Below are positions 1-12,947 of a stretch of 64,000 bases of DNA, in pieces. The stretch covers positions 1 to 64,000 of the forward strand of contig OENT01000309.1 in assembly GCA_900239685.1 (NCBI GenBank), written 5' to 3'. The DNA is from Rotaria macrura (taxonomy: Eukaryota; Rotifera; Eurotatoria; Philodinida; Philodinidae). The notes under the pieces were generated by a model, which saw nothing but the letters and a program-made list of their open reading frames with translations, ran no database searches and was not told the DNA's origin. Every line of letters starts with the position of its first letter. Within the stretch, counting starts at the first letter, position 1. The translations under genes and the position numbers were made by a program.

Positions 1-108
1 AATGCTTACTTTTCGGAGCATCACGGAGCGGCAGCGGGTAAAATCAGATTTTTCTGAACTCATTGCGGCGCGGCAGCGGCACAGTACCAGCCGCGATGGA
101 CATCTCTG
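1..108. mobile_element. GC-rich hAT-like MITE, right end only (cut by window edge)
   Basis: A GC-rich stretch in AT-rich surroundings, with several copies of a GCGGCAGCGG-type motif. It ends at 108 in GATGGACATCTCTG. Read inward on the minus strand this is CAGAGATGTCCATC, a CA-starting terminus of the kind hAT transposons have. The same terminal motif and the same GCGGC-rich interior recur at 12579-12947. No coding capacity is visible, so I read it as the end of a non-autonomous element. The other end lies outside the window. Confidence 0.5.
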
Positions 109-3100
109 GTATGAAAGCGAGAAAATAATTTGAAGGCATATTTGTTTGAACGATTAATGAAAGTAGCCGGTTTGTGATCTTCAGAAATAGCTTGAATAAT
201 GAGTGTACTAAGGGTACGATAAAGAAGTATTAGATTGATTGGCTCTCAATGATCAGTAATAAATTAGAATTCGATGAATAGTTCATTGTATATTCGTCAT
301 AAGAATATTTGTTCAATTGTGTCAAGTTCTTTCATGAATGAGTTTTATTCATGTTTTCTTGAAACATTCTTTTTCTCTTCTTCTATCAAGGAGTTGAAAC
401 AGCGATGTTAGAAGAAATAATAGAAACTGTTTGTTTGCACTTCAATGCTCATTTTCTACTTTATCAAGGTGCCCTTGACTATGGCTATTTGCGAGTTTAT
501 TTTCAATGTACTTTATAATTTTGCTATTCAAAGAAATAAACTTTAGTCGATTGTGAAATCCATGTAAATATTTATTGATTATCATCCAGCTCCACACAAT
601 GATTCGAACTTATGTTAGTTCGATTAGCACTTTTTTTTCAATAATTCTTATTTCATTATTTTTACTATCAATTAAATGCACAAACCGATATCATTCGATT
701 GGATTAAACAGATAAATTCGATATTAGATAGAATAGCCAAAAGAGTACTGTGTAGAGAGTTTTGTTGCAGCATTTTTAAAGTATTACTGGTAATACAAAA
801 GCATCGCAATCACATAAATTTAGTGCTGAATTTTCGATTACTTATTTTTCTAATCGGATCCTTTATTTTAACTGCTGATTTATTATCCAGTGAGGCTTGA
901 CGATGTGTAATTAAAACCAGTCTCTTGTGTAAATCTGTTGTATGGTATGTAAATATGATTTTTCAATAATCATATGAAGATATATCAACGATGTAATAAT
1001 ATGTAATGATGGACGACTCAATTAATTTGATGTGAGTAATGTTTAATGAAAAGAAAATCTATTATCTTTAATCTTATACACATAATCAAGATAAGAAGAA
1101 TATGTGCATTCGTTTCCTTTGTTTTTGCTCACTGTCAAATGATTGGTTTTTGTAATTTAGATGATTTTCATTAAATTATAGTTTTAAACTCTTTATTTGT
1201 ATTGGTGTTTCTTAATAAAGATAGTCTATTCGAAAATATATTTAAATAGAGAATAAAATACAAACAGATATTATTGTAGCAATTTACAGCTTTAACTTTC
1301 TCGTTGTGAGACTGTAAAAATTGCATATTTTTCAAATGACAGTGAAAGTATTAATGATACATAGTCAGTACGTTGTGAGATTGATTTGATAAATCGGTAA
1401 TTATAATCGAACAAACTTCTATTCAATATAGTTCACTGGATGACAAACTTGGACAAAGGTCTGGTTGTTGTGTAATGTAACTTTAGAAATTGTTTGAATT
1501 GATTTAGATAATCTATTGAAAACATTATTCATGGCGAACATTAAAGTTATCAAAGGAAGTAAAAACTGATGTTTTCACTTCTCAAAATTTAGCATGAGAA
1601 TACGTAATCATTCTTAGTTCCATAAATATTTCATTAAAAAAATAATATAATATGCAACAAATTCTTTTTGCTCTGACATTCATCTTTGCCAAGAATTTTG
1701 TAAATCAAAATGTGTCGATACGAAAATTACTTTTCTGATAAAAGCACTACTTGAAGTTTCATGATTGAGACAAACTTAGCGATTTGTTGTCGTTTCATCT
1801 CAGAATAATCATTGTGACGCTCATAGTTCCTCCAGAAACTAGGAGTTGCTTGACCTCTATTTTTTGAACTCAAGTTTCTTCCGAAACTCGGCGTGCAATC
1901 TGATTCGATTCAACGATAAGAAGATTTAACATGAAATCTATTATGTTCGAGCATATCTTATCGAATCATTTCTGCATTCCATTGATTTCAGTTGGTGACT
2001 TCATCTTGTAACCAATAAAAAAGGGAACTTCTCTTGATCTGCTAACGAATTTCTGTCTATACTGATCAATAGGACATAGAATGACGTGATAAACACCGTC
2101 GCATATCAGGTCCACAACCTCACATAAAACGCAGATAATTTTGAATAATACTCCGAATTGTGTTTCCAGAATCAAGCAATGTCAGTGTGAGATCTAGCAA
2201 AGTGAGAATAGCTTTACGATAGAAGTTTGTAGATTTTTAGCGCATTCAAATAATCATCCATGTTACAGTAGGAATTTGTCAAGTTAGTATTCACTATTGA
2301 GCAAGTTCTTTGCTGTTGATAATATGTATTGACATGTTCGTATGCTACCATTCATCTTTGGTTGATCAATTCGGAGGATATCACATACTTAAGCAGATTG
2401 TTCCTGACGATTTATGGTAGATAATAATGATGTGTTAATGACGAATATTGAAATTTTCTTTCTTTAATTGATCCAACACACAACATAAATTGCATGAAGC
2501 AAAGGGTTCCTTCGTCTCCTTCAAAATAGTTGACTTCGGACGTATGAGAAAATGGTAAGTAACAAACATACGATGTACTAATCAATAAAAAAACTTATGA
2601 AATAATGAAAGATCAATGTTGCAAGTATTTAAATCATCGTCGAGTACAAGTGAATGTGAAGTTGATCATCCAATAAACTATTGAGCTTGAAACTTGGCGA
2701 TGTAATTACGCAGGAAAACTGACTTTTTATGATGCGATCAGCCTTCACCATTCGTAATGGTCGATTGAGCATCGAACAAAAAGCATAGCTTGATGGATCC
2801 TAAAAAGGATTATAGCATTCTTCTTCTATTTTGTTTGATGTAACGAACCTGATTCGGATTGTTCGTGACAACTAATAGGAAAGTCAGTTCATAGGGGATT
2901 GTTTGTAAAGGGTATGTTCATGAACATTCCCTTTCTTATATGAGTGTACATTTATTTTTAAAAATGCCAATTAGTTCGTGTTATCATTGCTAACTCAGTA
3001 CAGACTTCGGTTATTCAAAGATTTTACAGGTCGAAATAATATTTTAAAGAAGATAGCTTCGGACAGATTTATGGTCAACCAAGATTGATCTGGATTGAAA

Positions 3101-3634
3101 AACAACTAAATTATAGTAATTTAATACATATCCTACACAAAAGAAGCTCGAGTTGATCTCAATAATTCAGAAGCAATCAGCAGTGTTCTTACTTGCTAGC
3201 CATAACTTAGTTTATGTTCATACACAAGGCTGCCTTGTTGATGATTCTTATCTCAGTCTTCGTATTGTACGCGTGCGATTTCCATTGAATTCTGACTTGA
3301 TACTACTGTCATGTGAGTAGAGCATAAGAAAAGCCGTTGTGCTCTCTTTTTCAAATGATTTTTCGTACAAACTTGAACGAGGAAAATGTACAAAAGAAGG
3401 CATATCACCGTACACAATGGTCAAGAAGTATTGTAGAAAATTCGGATTAGTTGAGGGCATACTATACTCTATAGTATAGTATCGAACTATAAATAGTGAT
3501 CAAACTGAAGTTAAAATTTAATACTGTACGACATAACCATGTTCAGTAGCATAATACAGATGGCAATGAATTACAATTGATTTGTGCTGATTGAGTTTTA
3601 CTCTTAACCCTACCGTCAGTGGAATAGAAATAGA
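109..3634. other. AT-rich spacer, no gene recognised
   Basis: Only short open frames occur here (for example 676-900 on the plus strand, 1966-2175 and 3248-3460 on the minus strand). None resembles a known family or joins to a neighbour by in-phase splice sites. I see no RNA gene, no long repeat and no promoter I can defend. Confidence 0.6.
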
Positions 3635-4049
3635 CCCCCCCCCCCCCCACAGAATATTAAGGCCATGGCCTTGTATCACATCTCCACACATCGTTACTTT
3701 TTAAGTGACCTTCTATTGACGCTCAGTTTTGAACAATTATTAATTAATCTTTTTATTAAAGTTATAATGATTAATTAATACTAATCGATAACTTTAATTT
3801 AATTTTTTCGGTATTTTCCATGGAAAAATTACCCTTTTTGCGTAAAATACACTGTAAATGGTAGAAAATGAAGTCAATTTTCGTAAATAATTAGCAGAAT
3901 TCAACTAACTATTAATAAATTTAAAAAAATAATTGTTAAAATGTAATTAATCATTTAATTGGAGCATGGTATTCTAATAGGACCAGTGAAATATTTTCCA
4001 GGCATGGCCTTCTAATATGGGATGACCTTCTATTTTGAGGGACGGGGGG
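3635..4049. mobile_element. Putative non-autonomous element bounded by a C run and a G run
   Basis: The left end is a run of 14 C (3635-3648), followed by ACAGAATATTAAGGCCATGG. The right end, read on the minus strand from 4049, starts with six C and soon reaches ATATTAGAAGGCCATGCC. The two ends therefore form an imperfect inverted repeat built on ATATTA and AGGCCATG. The interior is very AT-rich and non-coding. The phrase TGACCTTCTATT also occurs near both ends (about 3709 and 4023). No clear target-site duplication is visible, so the class is unknown. Confidence 0.4.
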
Positions 4050-7000
4050 TTATGATGAACCTCAACTTGAGTTCGATTTAGAAAAGACGTTGAATTCATA
4101 AAGATGATATTAAAAATTTGTTCGTTGAATAATTCTTCGTTGAACTCTGATAATGAATCAATAAAGCATATTGCTCGCTATAAGAATTATTAGTTAAAGA
4201 TCTGAGTCAGTGACACTGTATATAAAAAAAAAGAAACGACACTCAATTCTAAGTACTTTGACTTTGTAATCATTGAAGATCAAATTCTTCTTTCAGTACT
4301 TTTCAGTTTTGATATTTTTCCTGTTCATTCATCAGGTGGCGTGTAAGTAATAGGTTGTTGCTATCGTTTGTCATTTTTCTTTTTTCTCTTTTTGTCACGG
4401 CATTAAGTGATGTTTCACCAGTGAAAGAAAAGAAAACAAAAATTACTTGAATTCGTCAGCTGCATTGGGGTTTTTCTTCTACAAAATTTCATCAGATATT
4501 GTTTCTTTTCTTGTTCGATTGAAGTGTTCGATACCTTTTCTCCTTACTGTTGTTTTGTCCCTCATATCATAAACAGAACGAATGTAAGAAAAAATATAAG
4601 TATGGTAACACAATTGTATGTAGCGTATCACATTTGATTTCATGTTAGACCGTACGCAAATTTTCCTCGTCTTCTATTTCTATTTTCGTGTATATAGGTT
4701 AGTACTGAGAAATAGAATAATGCTTATTATTTTTGAAAATGGCAAGGGCAAATCCAGATTGCATCCGTTAATCTCTCATCAGAAGAAGATGGAGCATGAT
4801 CTGCAATTAAATGAAGTATTGAGAGAGTTCTTTGCTAATAAATGTTATTAGGCTATCCATAAAGAAAACTAAAGTAAAATTAGTATTCTCGATTTATATT
4901 GGAGTCGATTTAAAATTTCTTTGACTTTTATTAGTATGAAATTGCTTGCTTAGAATCACTTTACAATGTTGCTCGATAATCCGAAATGAACTCATCGTTC
5001 ATCAAATTATCAAATACTTGAAATAGCCGTCATGCTAAATGTAAAGGAGCTGCATGTTTCAAGATTGTAGAAATTACAACGATTAGTTTCGTGCAAATTA
5101 ATTTCATGAACAATGAATTATTCATTACGACAGATACGAAGTATTGTGTTCATTGGAAGTCGCTAAAAGGATCTCAATGATTCATTAAATCTATAATATG
5201 CCAATACCCAACAGTGTCTAACCAAATTTTCACATCATAAGTGACCATGTGCATTAATTATCTCGCGATAATTTTCGACTAATTGTTATCAAGTGCAATA
5301 TTCACATAGAATAATGAGGTTCATTTATTATCTGTTTGAGAAAATCTATTTCTTTCAAATGTAATCCATAAACCAAATAGTCCTCTATCGGGTTTTTTAT
5401 TCCAACAAATAGGCATGCCATGAAATTATCTTTTAAAAAGTCTGCAGCTTTCCTGGTGAGAACATCAAGTAATTCAAAATCTATTAGAAATAGAAGAAAA
5501 ACATGCTATTCTATAACTCTGAAAATTTCTTGCAACAGAGCAAACCATGTCTCTGTTTTTATCAAATCAATGAAAATTATGTATGTTATGAGTTAGAAGT
5601 ATTGACAGTATTGCAATGTTAAAATATTATTGTTAACTAGGTATAAATATTAAACCAATGGTACCTACCACCCAGTATTCGATAAAGTGACACAATCGAA
5701 CTTGTGCAACAATATCCTATGCAATTACAAACGATATGGAAAGTTACAATTTTATCAAATTACACTTGTTTAAAAAGAAACTTGATTATACTAGAGGATC
5801 GCTCTTTTGTTTGAATTTTCGAGAAATATTCGTACGACTCCACTGTCATTTGTTTTTATTCCTAGTTACAATGACAATTGAACTTATCTCCATTGAAAAA
5901 GAACCGATTATGCTACTAACTATAATACCATACTTCTTACTATAATAATGATCGAATTAAGCAAATTGAATTGAACGGCAAGTTTCATCAATAGATACAT
6001 TTGCATCTCTACGATCTCATCGTGAAGTATCAAGCTAAGCGTAGTAGAAGAAAACATGAAGTAAAAATGTTATTCAATATGGTTCGAATGAATATAATTT
6101 CCCCACACATCGACAATCGTTTTACAGTGATGAGAGAAAAACAAGTGTGTACAAGAGAAGACAGTAGCTCTATCTAATTTCATAGAGAGGAGAATTTTAT
6201 AACTTCTCAATGCTTCTCAAATCTAAATCTTGTGGTCGATCTATCGAGACAATCTACTACTTCCCATCATTACCACGTTACAATCTACTGTGTTAAAATC
6301 CTAATATTAACGTATAGTAAATGTCTTGAGTAATTTATTTCTTTGATAGCAACTAATGTATATTAGTACATGAAACTAATTTGAGATTCTTACATCGATG
6401 CGCAGGTTTATTACAGTAATTCATGTAACAAAGAAGACCGCCACGATTCGAATGAACTGCAATAATTTACATTTTCTTTATTATTTATTTTTTCAGCAAG
6501 TTCTCATCTTAACAATGAAAGATACCTTGCACTATTATACAGGCATAGCTCGATGTCCCATTTCATAGCTCATTATCAATGGTTAAAATATTAAGTAAAC
6601 ATGAATTTCATCAAAAGACTCAATGATAACTTTTGTTTTCATAGTTGTCTTTTTTTTAAAACACCAGTATCTTCTTTCTCTTTTTCCATGAATGTCAAAC
6701 TCGTGCACAAATTTAACAAGCATAATAACATCAAACATAAATAAGAGAATACATGATATGAATCACTTTGCTGTTGCAAGGAACATTTGAGAAAAGAAAA
6801 GAATGAAAATTAATAAATATGAAAGAAAACAAAAAAACAGAAATCCCACTGAACTAAAAAGAAAAATTTGAACTTTGTGACCGTTCTTTTACATTAAGAA
6901 TAAAACAAGAGCACCAAAAACTAACAAATAAAAATGAAAACATCATTCTTCCGAAGCACAAGAATTATCTGCTAAGTTTATAAATAAATAGTTTCTCTTT

Positions 7001-7184
7001 CTGTTTCCTAGTTACGTTTGTCGAAATCGCATCGAAATAGATTAGAAGAATAAATAAATCGGAAAAGGAAGAAATAGAAAAAAAGAAAGAGGAAGAATTT
7101 CTATCAGTCAGGAATAAAATTGCTCAACGGCTATGGATGTCTTTTTTTCAGAAAGAAAAATCTAAGAATTGTATGAATAAAGTT
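4050..7184. other. AT-rich spacer, no gene recognised
   Basis: Small unrelated open frames only (4642-4851, 5736-5945). The part nearest 7184 should contain the 3' UTR of the SPATS2-like gene transcribed from the minus strand, but I did not find an unambiguous polyadenylation signal. Confidence 0.5.
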
Positions 7185-9420
7185 TTAGGTTTGCACTTGA
7201 ACAACCGATTGAGAAGGCTGAGGTTGAGGTTGTGGACGACGATACGTATTTGTTGTTTTACTGTTATTTGATAAATCTATATGATTATTGATTTGTTTTG
7301 GCCAATTACGACGATTACTACCATTGTGATAATTAAGTACCGGACGTCGATGCTGTAAACTACCTTGAGATTGTTGTTGTGCTCGATGTCGATTAACATC
7401 TAAAATTAAAAGTTTCCTTTTCAAGAAAGATGTGTTGTCTTGAACAATATTTACTTCGAAAATTATTCGTCTCATCAGAACATTGTAGAGAACCATTCAT
7501 TTTTTGCGAAGAATCAAAATTTTGTTGATAATCACCGGTAACATTATCATTCGAAGAAGTAGGATTAATTTCACCATTCGATCGATAATTATTATGAATT
7601 CGTGGTGGTAATGGTTCTTGATTACTAGTTCCAGTAGCTTCATTTGATGATGACGATATTGATGGTATACGACCATTGATCATGGATGTTGGTGATTTTT
7701 CTATTGTTGTTGTATTTGTGTCAATAAATGCTGATGATGTTGATGTCGAACGTGTTCGTTCTGCGGGTAAAACGCGACCGAAATTTTTTAATGATTCTAT
7801 TATTGCTTGATCGTATTCGAATCGATGTGATGTTGTTAATTCTTCTCCTAGGTCGTATCGACGGTCTGTAACAAATTGTTTAATATCATGCCGAAGATCG
7901 TCAAGTTCTAATTGTTCAAGACGATCACAACGATCAACACGTTGGCGCAATTCAACGGCACGTTTTTGCCGATGATGAATTATATTTAAGCCATGTTCTT
8001 TGACTTTATCCATAGCTAAATATAATTCAACTTCACGTTCTTTCAGTATTCCATATATTTGTTTAAAGACATCATCAATACGTTTTGTCGACGATTTTAT
8101 TTCATTATTAAATAATAGTTCAACATTTGTTAATGTTGATGTTTGCCGCTGAAGATCTTTCACTGATTTGGTAAGTACTAAAGTGAAAAGAAATTCACAT
8201 TAGATTACTGAATGGACACGAATACAGTTTCTAAATCGGCACTAGATTTCAATCAGATAACGATTCAAAAGTGTTCGGCTCTGCACTTATTGAAAGCCAA
8301 ACATCTACATTTCAATCGTCTCCATTGATTTTGTCTACCTGACTAAATAACGTTAGAAGCCATGTATGTCTATCACCTTTCAAGCTTCTAAATCACAACG
8401 AATGTCATGAAAAATGTGTTCTGTTTTTGATTTTATCGTTATTTCAAAGTTCATGCTGACTTTGAAAATGATCCAAGACTAAGTATATTTGAAAACATTT
8501 CCTTTATCCTCACATTTTTTATTATTATTATTCAAATTTGTCATAGTTGCTTGTTGATGATTACTCATTTTTGATGATTGTTCATTTAGTATTGTTGATG
8601 ATGGAGTTGAATCCTTTCGAAGTTGTAAGTTTACTGAATTGTCTTGTTCATTTGGTTCATCTTGAATTCGTGTTGGATCTAGAATGTGAATGTATTGATA
8701 CTGAAAAACAAACGAGAAAGATATCTTTTGATACCATATCCATTGAATAGATCCAATTGAAGATTGCTCTCAGATTGTCCGATAAATGATGTTGATGATA
8801 TTGATGATGGGGAGCAAGAAGTCGTACTAGACACAGTTGTACTTCCTACAATGATAGTAAGAAGTTCGTTTTATTTTCTTATCGAAATCTTTTCCTTTTA
8901 CCATTAGTCATCACGGTTGGTATACCACCTTCAGCAAACGTTTGAAATATATTTGAAACACGTTGTGATGGTCGTAAAATCCCATTGGATGGACGATTTT
9001 CTAATGATGAATTTGTAGACAAAGTCAATGGTTTATTATTTTTGTTGCGAGTTCTATTATTCGTTCGGTTTGATGAAGTCTATGAAATAGAAATAAAAAC
9101 AATCAATGATTTTTAAGCTTTTAGTTTTGAAATACAAGAGAGAGAAAAGACTTACATTTCCTCGACCATTGCTCATCTCAGTCCAACCACCGAGGGCTTC
9201 GATTGCACCATCTATAAAGAATACATTTTATTCATTTTCGTAAAGAAAAAACAACTGTATATATCTGCATACTTCTTTTAAATGCTTCAACGGTTTCGTC
9301 AATATTTGATTCATAATAAAGTAAAGCTAATTCAATTTTTTCACGTGGAAGATCAGATAGCTGAGGTAACCGAGAGCGAACAGCGTTCACATTATCACGC
9401 ATAGTACTTTTTCGAGGCAT
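7185..9420 (-). CDS. SPATS2-like: SPATS2/SPATS2L-like protein (7 exons, about 531 aa)
   Basis: Coding exons on the minus strand, 5' to 3': 9420-9273, 9211-9156, 9079-8902, 8845-8735, 8678-8514, 8177-7455, 7399-7185. All join in phase at GT-AG introns. The N-terminus (exon 1) carries a UBA/CUE-like segment, LPREKIELALLYYESNIDET, followed by AIEALGGWTEM. Exons 3-5 encode a low-complexity Ser/Asn-rich linker. From about residue 222 the conserved SPATS2 domain (DUF1387) begins with KSVKDLQRQT and runs through KVKEHGLNIIHHRQKRAVEL, a predicted helical, coiled-coil-like region. The tail is rich in Arg, Asn and Gln and ends in a QPQPQPSQS stretch. Human SPATS2 and SPATS2L are of similar length; SPATS2L is a stress-granule and nucleolar protein. 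A cytoplasmic RNA-granule role is inference from the family. The ATG at 9420 is chosen because the UBA-like motif starts soon after it. Confidence 0.86.
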
Positions 9421-12400
9421 TCTTGTGTTTTTTTCTTTGAAAATATCTAATAAGTATAAATATATATATATACATAGAAGAGAAATGTCATAGAATCAAA
9501 AGTAAATTGAATAAAAGTAAAAACCGAATGAACTACTTGAGAAATAAAAACAATAACTGTCGTGAATTCACCTTAAAACGAAGAAAAAGTCTAATAGATG
9601 TGCCAGCAATTATTCTACATACGAAAAAAGTCTTTTTTTTTGTTGTTTATTTTTAGTAATTAGAAGTTATTATTCGAAGTTAAACATCAATGTTGAATGA
9701 TGAATGGTATGTCAACAGAAGAAACGACGCGAAGAAGAGAAAAATTCATAAACATTCTCATTATTTCGATTGCATTAAAATCCAAAAATATTGGAAGTCA
9801 CAAGAATGCTTACTTCTTTTTGCTATGAATTAAACATGACGCGTCTATACAAGTGAAAAGACGAAAATGAAATACAAAAGTAGAGAATGTATACGGAATG
9901 TTTAGTAGGATGAATTTAGACACATGTGTTACTATGCGTGGGCACTAGTTATACGAATAGCTGATACTGATATTAGTGCTTGAAAATATGGCGAAAAAAA
10001 CAAAATGAAGCAAGTCAATATGAGTACTTCGAAAAATAAAACGAATAGAAAGCATGTAGTCTTAGTGTAAGAGTTATTCAATAAAGATGCCGAAAAGCAA
10101 AGCAAAGCAAAACGAAAAGAAAATCTGTATCCAATCAATATCGTCGCACGCTGGTTCGCATTTCAACTATGAGAAAAAAAACCCGAACTTTTATTTAACC
10201 CAAGTCATCGTTTTTCGTGTCATAAATCAAAATTAATTCTATAATTTCAACAAGTTTGCATCTATATTCGTTTAAATTCACATGATGCAAATCATGTATA
10301 ATAATACCGAATAAGCTTTGACATAAACTTGTCACTGATGAAGATTAATATTGAACTTGACGTGTGGCTACTGAAGAATCTAGTCTATTCATCTCACAAT
10401 AGTTTTCTACTTTAATTGATATCTGTCGTATCTGAACGACATCAACTAATGAGAATCGAAGCATAGAGTGTATATTATTATTTTAATCTAAATGCGACAA
10501 TACTTAAGTCAATAGAATGAATTTGATGCACATGCAATTCGGTTAACTATTTCTATGAAAAAAGAATAATTGACTTAAGAAAATTCATCTTTTTTCAACA
10601 TCAGCAAGCTACTTCTATGACATTCTTCGAAACTTGGCCATGGCTTTTTGTGCAAACAGAAGAGACGAATGAAATTTCTACTTAGTTACTTATTACAGGT
10701 GCGAATCTAATAGTAAAACAAGTGCACTGAAAACCATCAAGACGACAATGTCTATGAGTATATTGTACGAAAACTTGCATCTTGATATACAAAATCTATT
10801 CGATTCTATGACTCTCAGAAACAATCAATACAAGATGCGACACTACTCATAAATAGATTGGTTTTATAAGAAACTAATATAACATATGTGTTCGTCTAAT
10901 GGTTCCCTAAACTGCGACTTTTTTCTTTTCTAATCACACAAAACAACGTTATCAAATTAACTATCGAAAATGAAAAAAATAGAATAAAAAAGCAATGACA
11001 ACTATCAATCAAACATCATGTTTTATAAGTCCAGCAAAAGAACACAAAAAGAGTGACAATACAACTTCACTCAGAATCAGTGGCCAAAGACGTGCGAACA
11101 TATAGGAAAAAATAAATTGATCTACGTGATGTATGGACACTCCAATCATCTTTCGATGGTCTATCTGTTCTTTTGCTCAGTCATCGCTCTCTTTATTATC
11201 GATAGACAAGAATGTAAATATCTTCTCTACGGTTTGTATACTCTCTATCGATATAAACCATCACTTCTATTATCTGCAATCTACCAGCATCGCCATCTCT
11301 CTCTATACATATACACAGAAAACAAACATACACAGTTGGTCTCTTTTTTTCCCTTCATTTCTGTTCTCTATTCAAGAAAAGAAGACTATTGAAGAAGATA
11401 CTATGCTCATACAACTGAACTATATGAAAATAACTAAACTACAGTGACTCAAAGTACCTGCTAAAATTCAATTGACATTAGAGGATCATCCGATTTGATC
11501 TAGAGTGCGCTTACCGCATTTCAAAGAGTTTTAAAAAGTATTTGGATGTTAACGATGTTCATTACTGATTTTACAAAAAAAAAACACTTGTACCTTTTGA
11601 AAGAAGAGAAAGAGAAAAATTGCAGAAGTAATCCTTTTAAAACGCGAAAGACATATTTATATGACATGACCGTAAAAAGAGGAGAAGCAAGAAAAACTTT
11701 CGTGGAGAAAGAAAGAGTTATGCAATCATCAGGATTAAAACATGCCGACCGGATGAAAAAAAAGACGACATGAAATATTTGTCTTTTTTAATATCATGTG
11801 TGCTTCATCCGTTTTGTTGCCTTCGTTCGTTCGTTCATTCATTGGATTCATTCGATGTCAAATACATGTCTCAATCAATTAGAAAGAGAGGATATCATCT
11901 AGGTTTCTATTCGTTAAGTTTCTTTGTCATATTTTTATCCAATCAAAATCTTTTTTTAAATAACTAAATTTTAATCGAAAACGAATTTTATAAGGAGTAT
12001 AGTTAAAGTTTCCATACAATTTTCTAACTGATTTACATTTAGCATCATAGATGGCACTAGTAAATTGTAATTCCTCATTCAGTCAAAATTTCATATCTGG
12101 TGAATTTATCTGAAAAATTATTTATCTCTGTTGAACAAGAACACGAATCCATAGTCTTTTTACAGCTGACAGATTTCAAAGACTGAACTTAAATCATTTC
12201 ACGACGGAAGAATTGTATTTTAGTGCTGGATTCCCAATGCATTCTTCATCAATTTTCACAAGGCTCGAATAATAGTGTTATGATCGGGGTGCTCTCAAAT
12301 ACTCTTCATGCTTTGCGCTAAAATTCAAATAGTCGATTAAAAATGTAATTACAGATAAGAACTCTTGTTAAGTATAAACTTCGACTGCTTATCTCTAGGA

Positions 12401-12578
12401 AATAATCGGACATGTATCTCAATTCTACATATTTTGAAAAAATACAAATCACAGTTTTGTGCTCTTTCAAATATGCACGAAGACACAGTGTGTCATTTTT
12501 TGTGCTAGAGGAGTAAGTAAATCTTCGACGAAACAGCTAAAATGACACTTAAATTTCCCCCAGATATCTACTGCATAG
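9421..12578. other. Spacer upstream of the SPATS2-like gene, no further gene
   Basis: The first few hundred bases should hold the 5' UTR and promoter of the SPATS2-like gene. Beyond that there are only overlapping low-complexity open frames (for example 11117-11447 in two frames at once), which I take as chance. No known family is recognisable. Confidence 0.5.
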
Positions 12579-12947
12579 CATAGATGTCAAACGCTGGGGA
12601 CTATCTGCCGCTGCCGCGCCGCGGAGGTTCCGAAAAGGTTGTTGCCGCGCCGCTACCACGACACCACGTATAAAAAGCAGAGCCGCTGCCGTTGTATTAA
12701 AAATTACACAAAATCTACTTTTTCACAAAAAATACGCAATATATATGTTATAGAGTTAACAATTCCTGTTTGATGAAATATTAATGTAAAAAGGGATGAG
12801 AAATAGCAAAAATCCTTTCGAAAAACAGTAGATTCATTCTTTTGACAGGGTCTAGAGATTTTTAGCGCAACTGAAAATCTTCCACTGCCGCCCCGCTACA
12901 GCGATGAGATTTTGAAAAAAGTACCGGTACCGCCATGGACATATATG
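12579..12947. mobile_element. GC-rich hAT-like MITE with imperfect TIRs and a degraded 8-bp TSD
   Basis: The left terminus reads CATAGATGTCAAACGC. The right terminus, read inward on the minus strand, is CATATATGTCCATGGC, so the ends form an imperfect inverted repeat. The flanks are CTGCATAG (12571-12578) and CTGCACCG (12948-12955), matching at 6 of 8 positions, as expected for an aged hAT 8-bp duplication. Near both ends lie GC-rich blocks of CTGCCGCTGCCGCGCC type. The interior is AT-rich and non-coding. It shares its terminus and GC-rich blocks with the partial copy at 1-108, so it belongs to a repeat family in this genome. Confidence 0.6.

Noticed and set aside
676-900. 74-codon plus-strand frame near the left end
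   Set aside because: No family resemblance, no in-phase splice neighbours, and composition like the surrounding spacer.
7185-7496. 103-codon minus-strand frame beginning MVLYNVLM
   Set aside because: Its first third reads through the intron 7400-7454. Only the part from 7399 down is a real exon of the SPATS2-like gene.
11117-11447. Two overlapping open frames of 91 and 104 codons
   Set aside because: Same DNA in two frames, low complexity, no splice partners and no motif.
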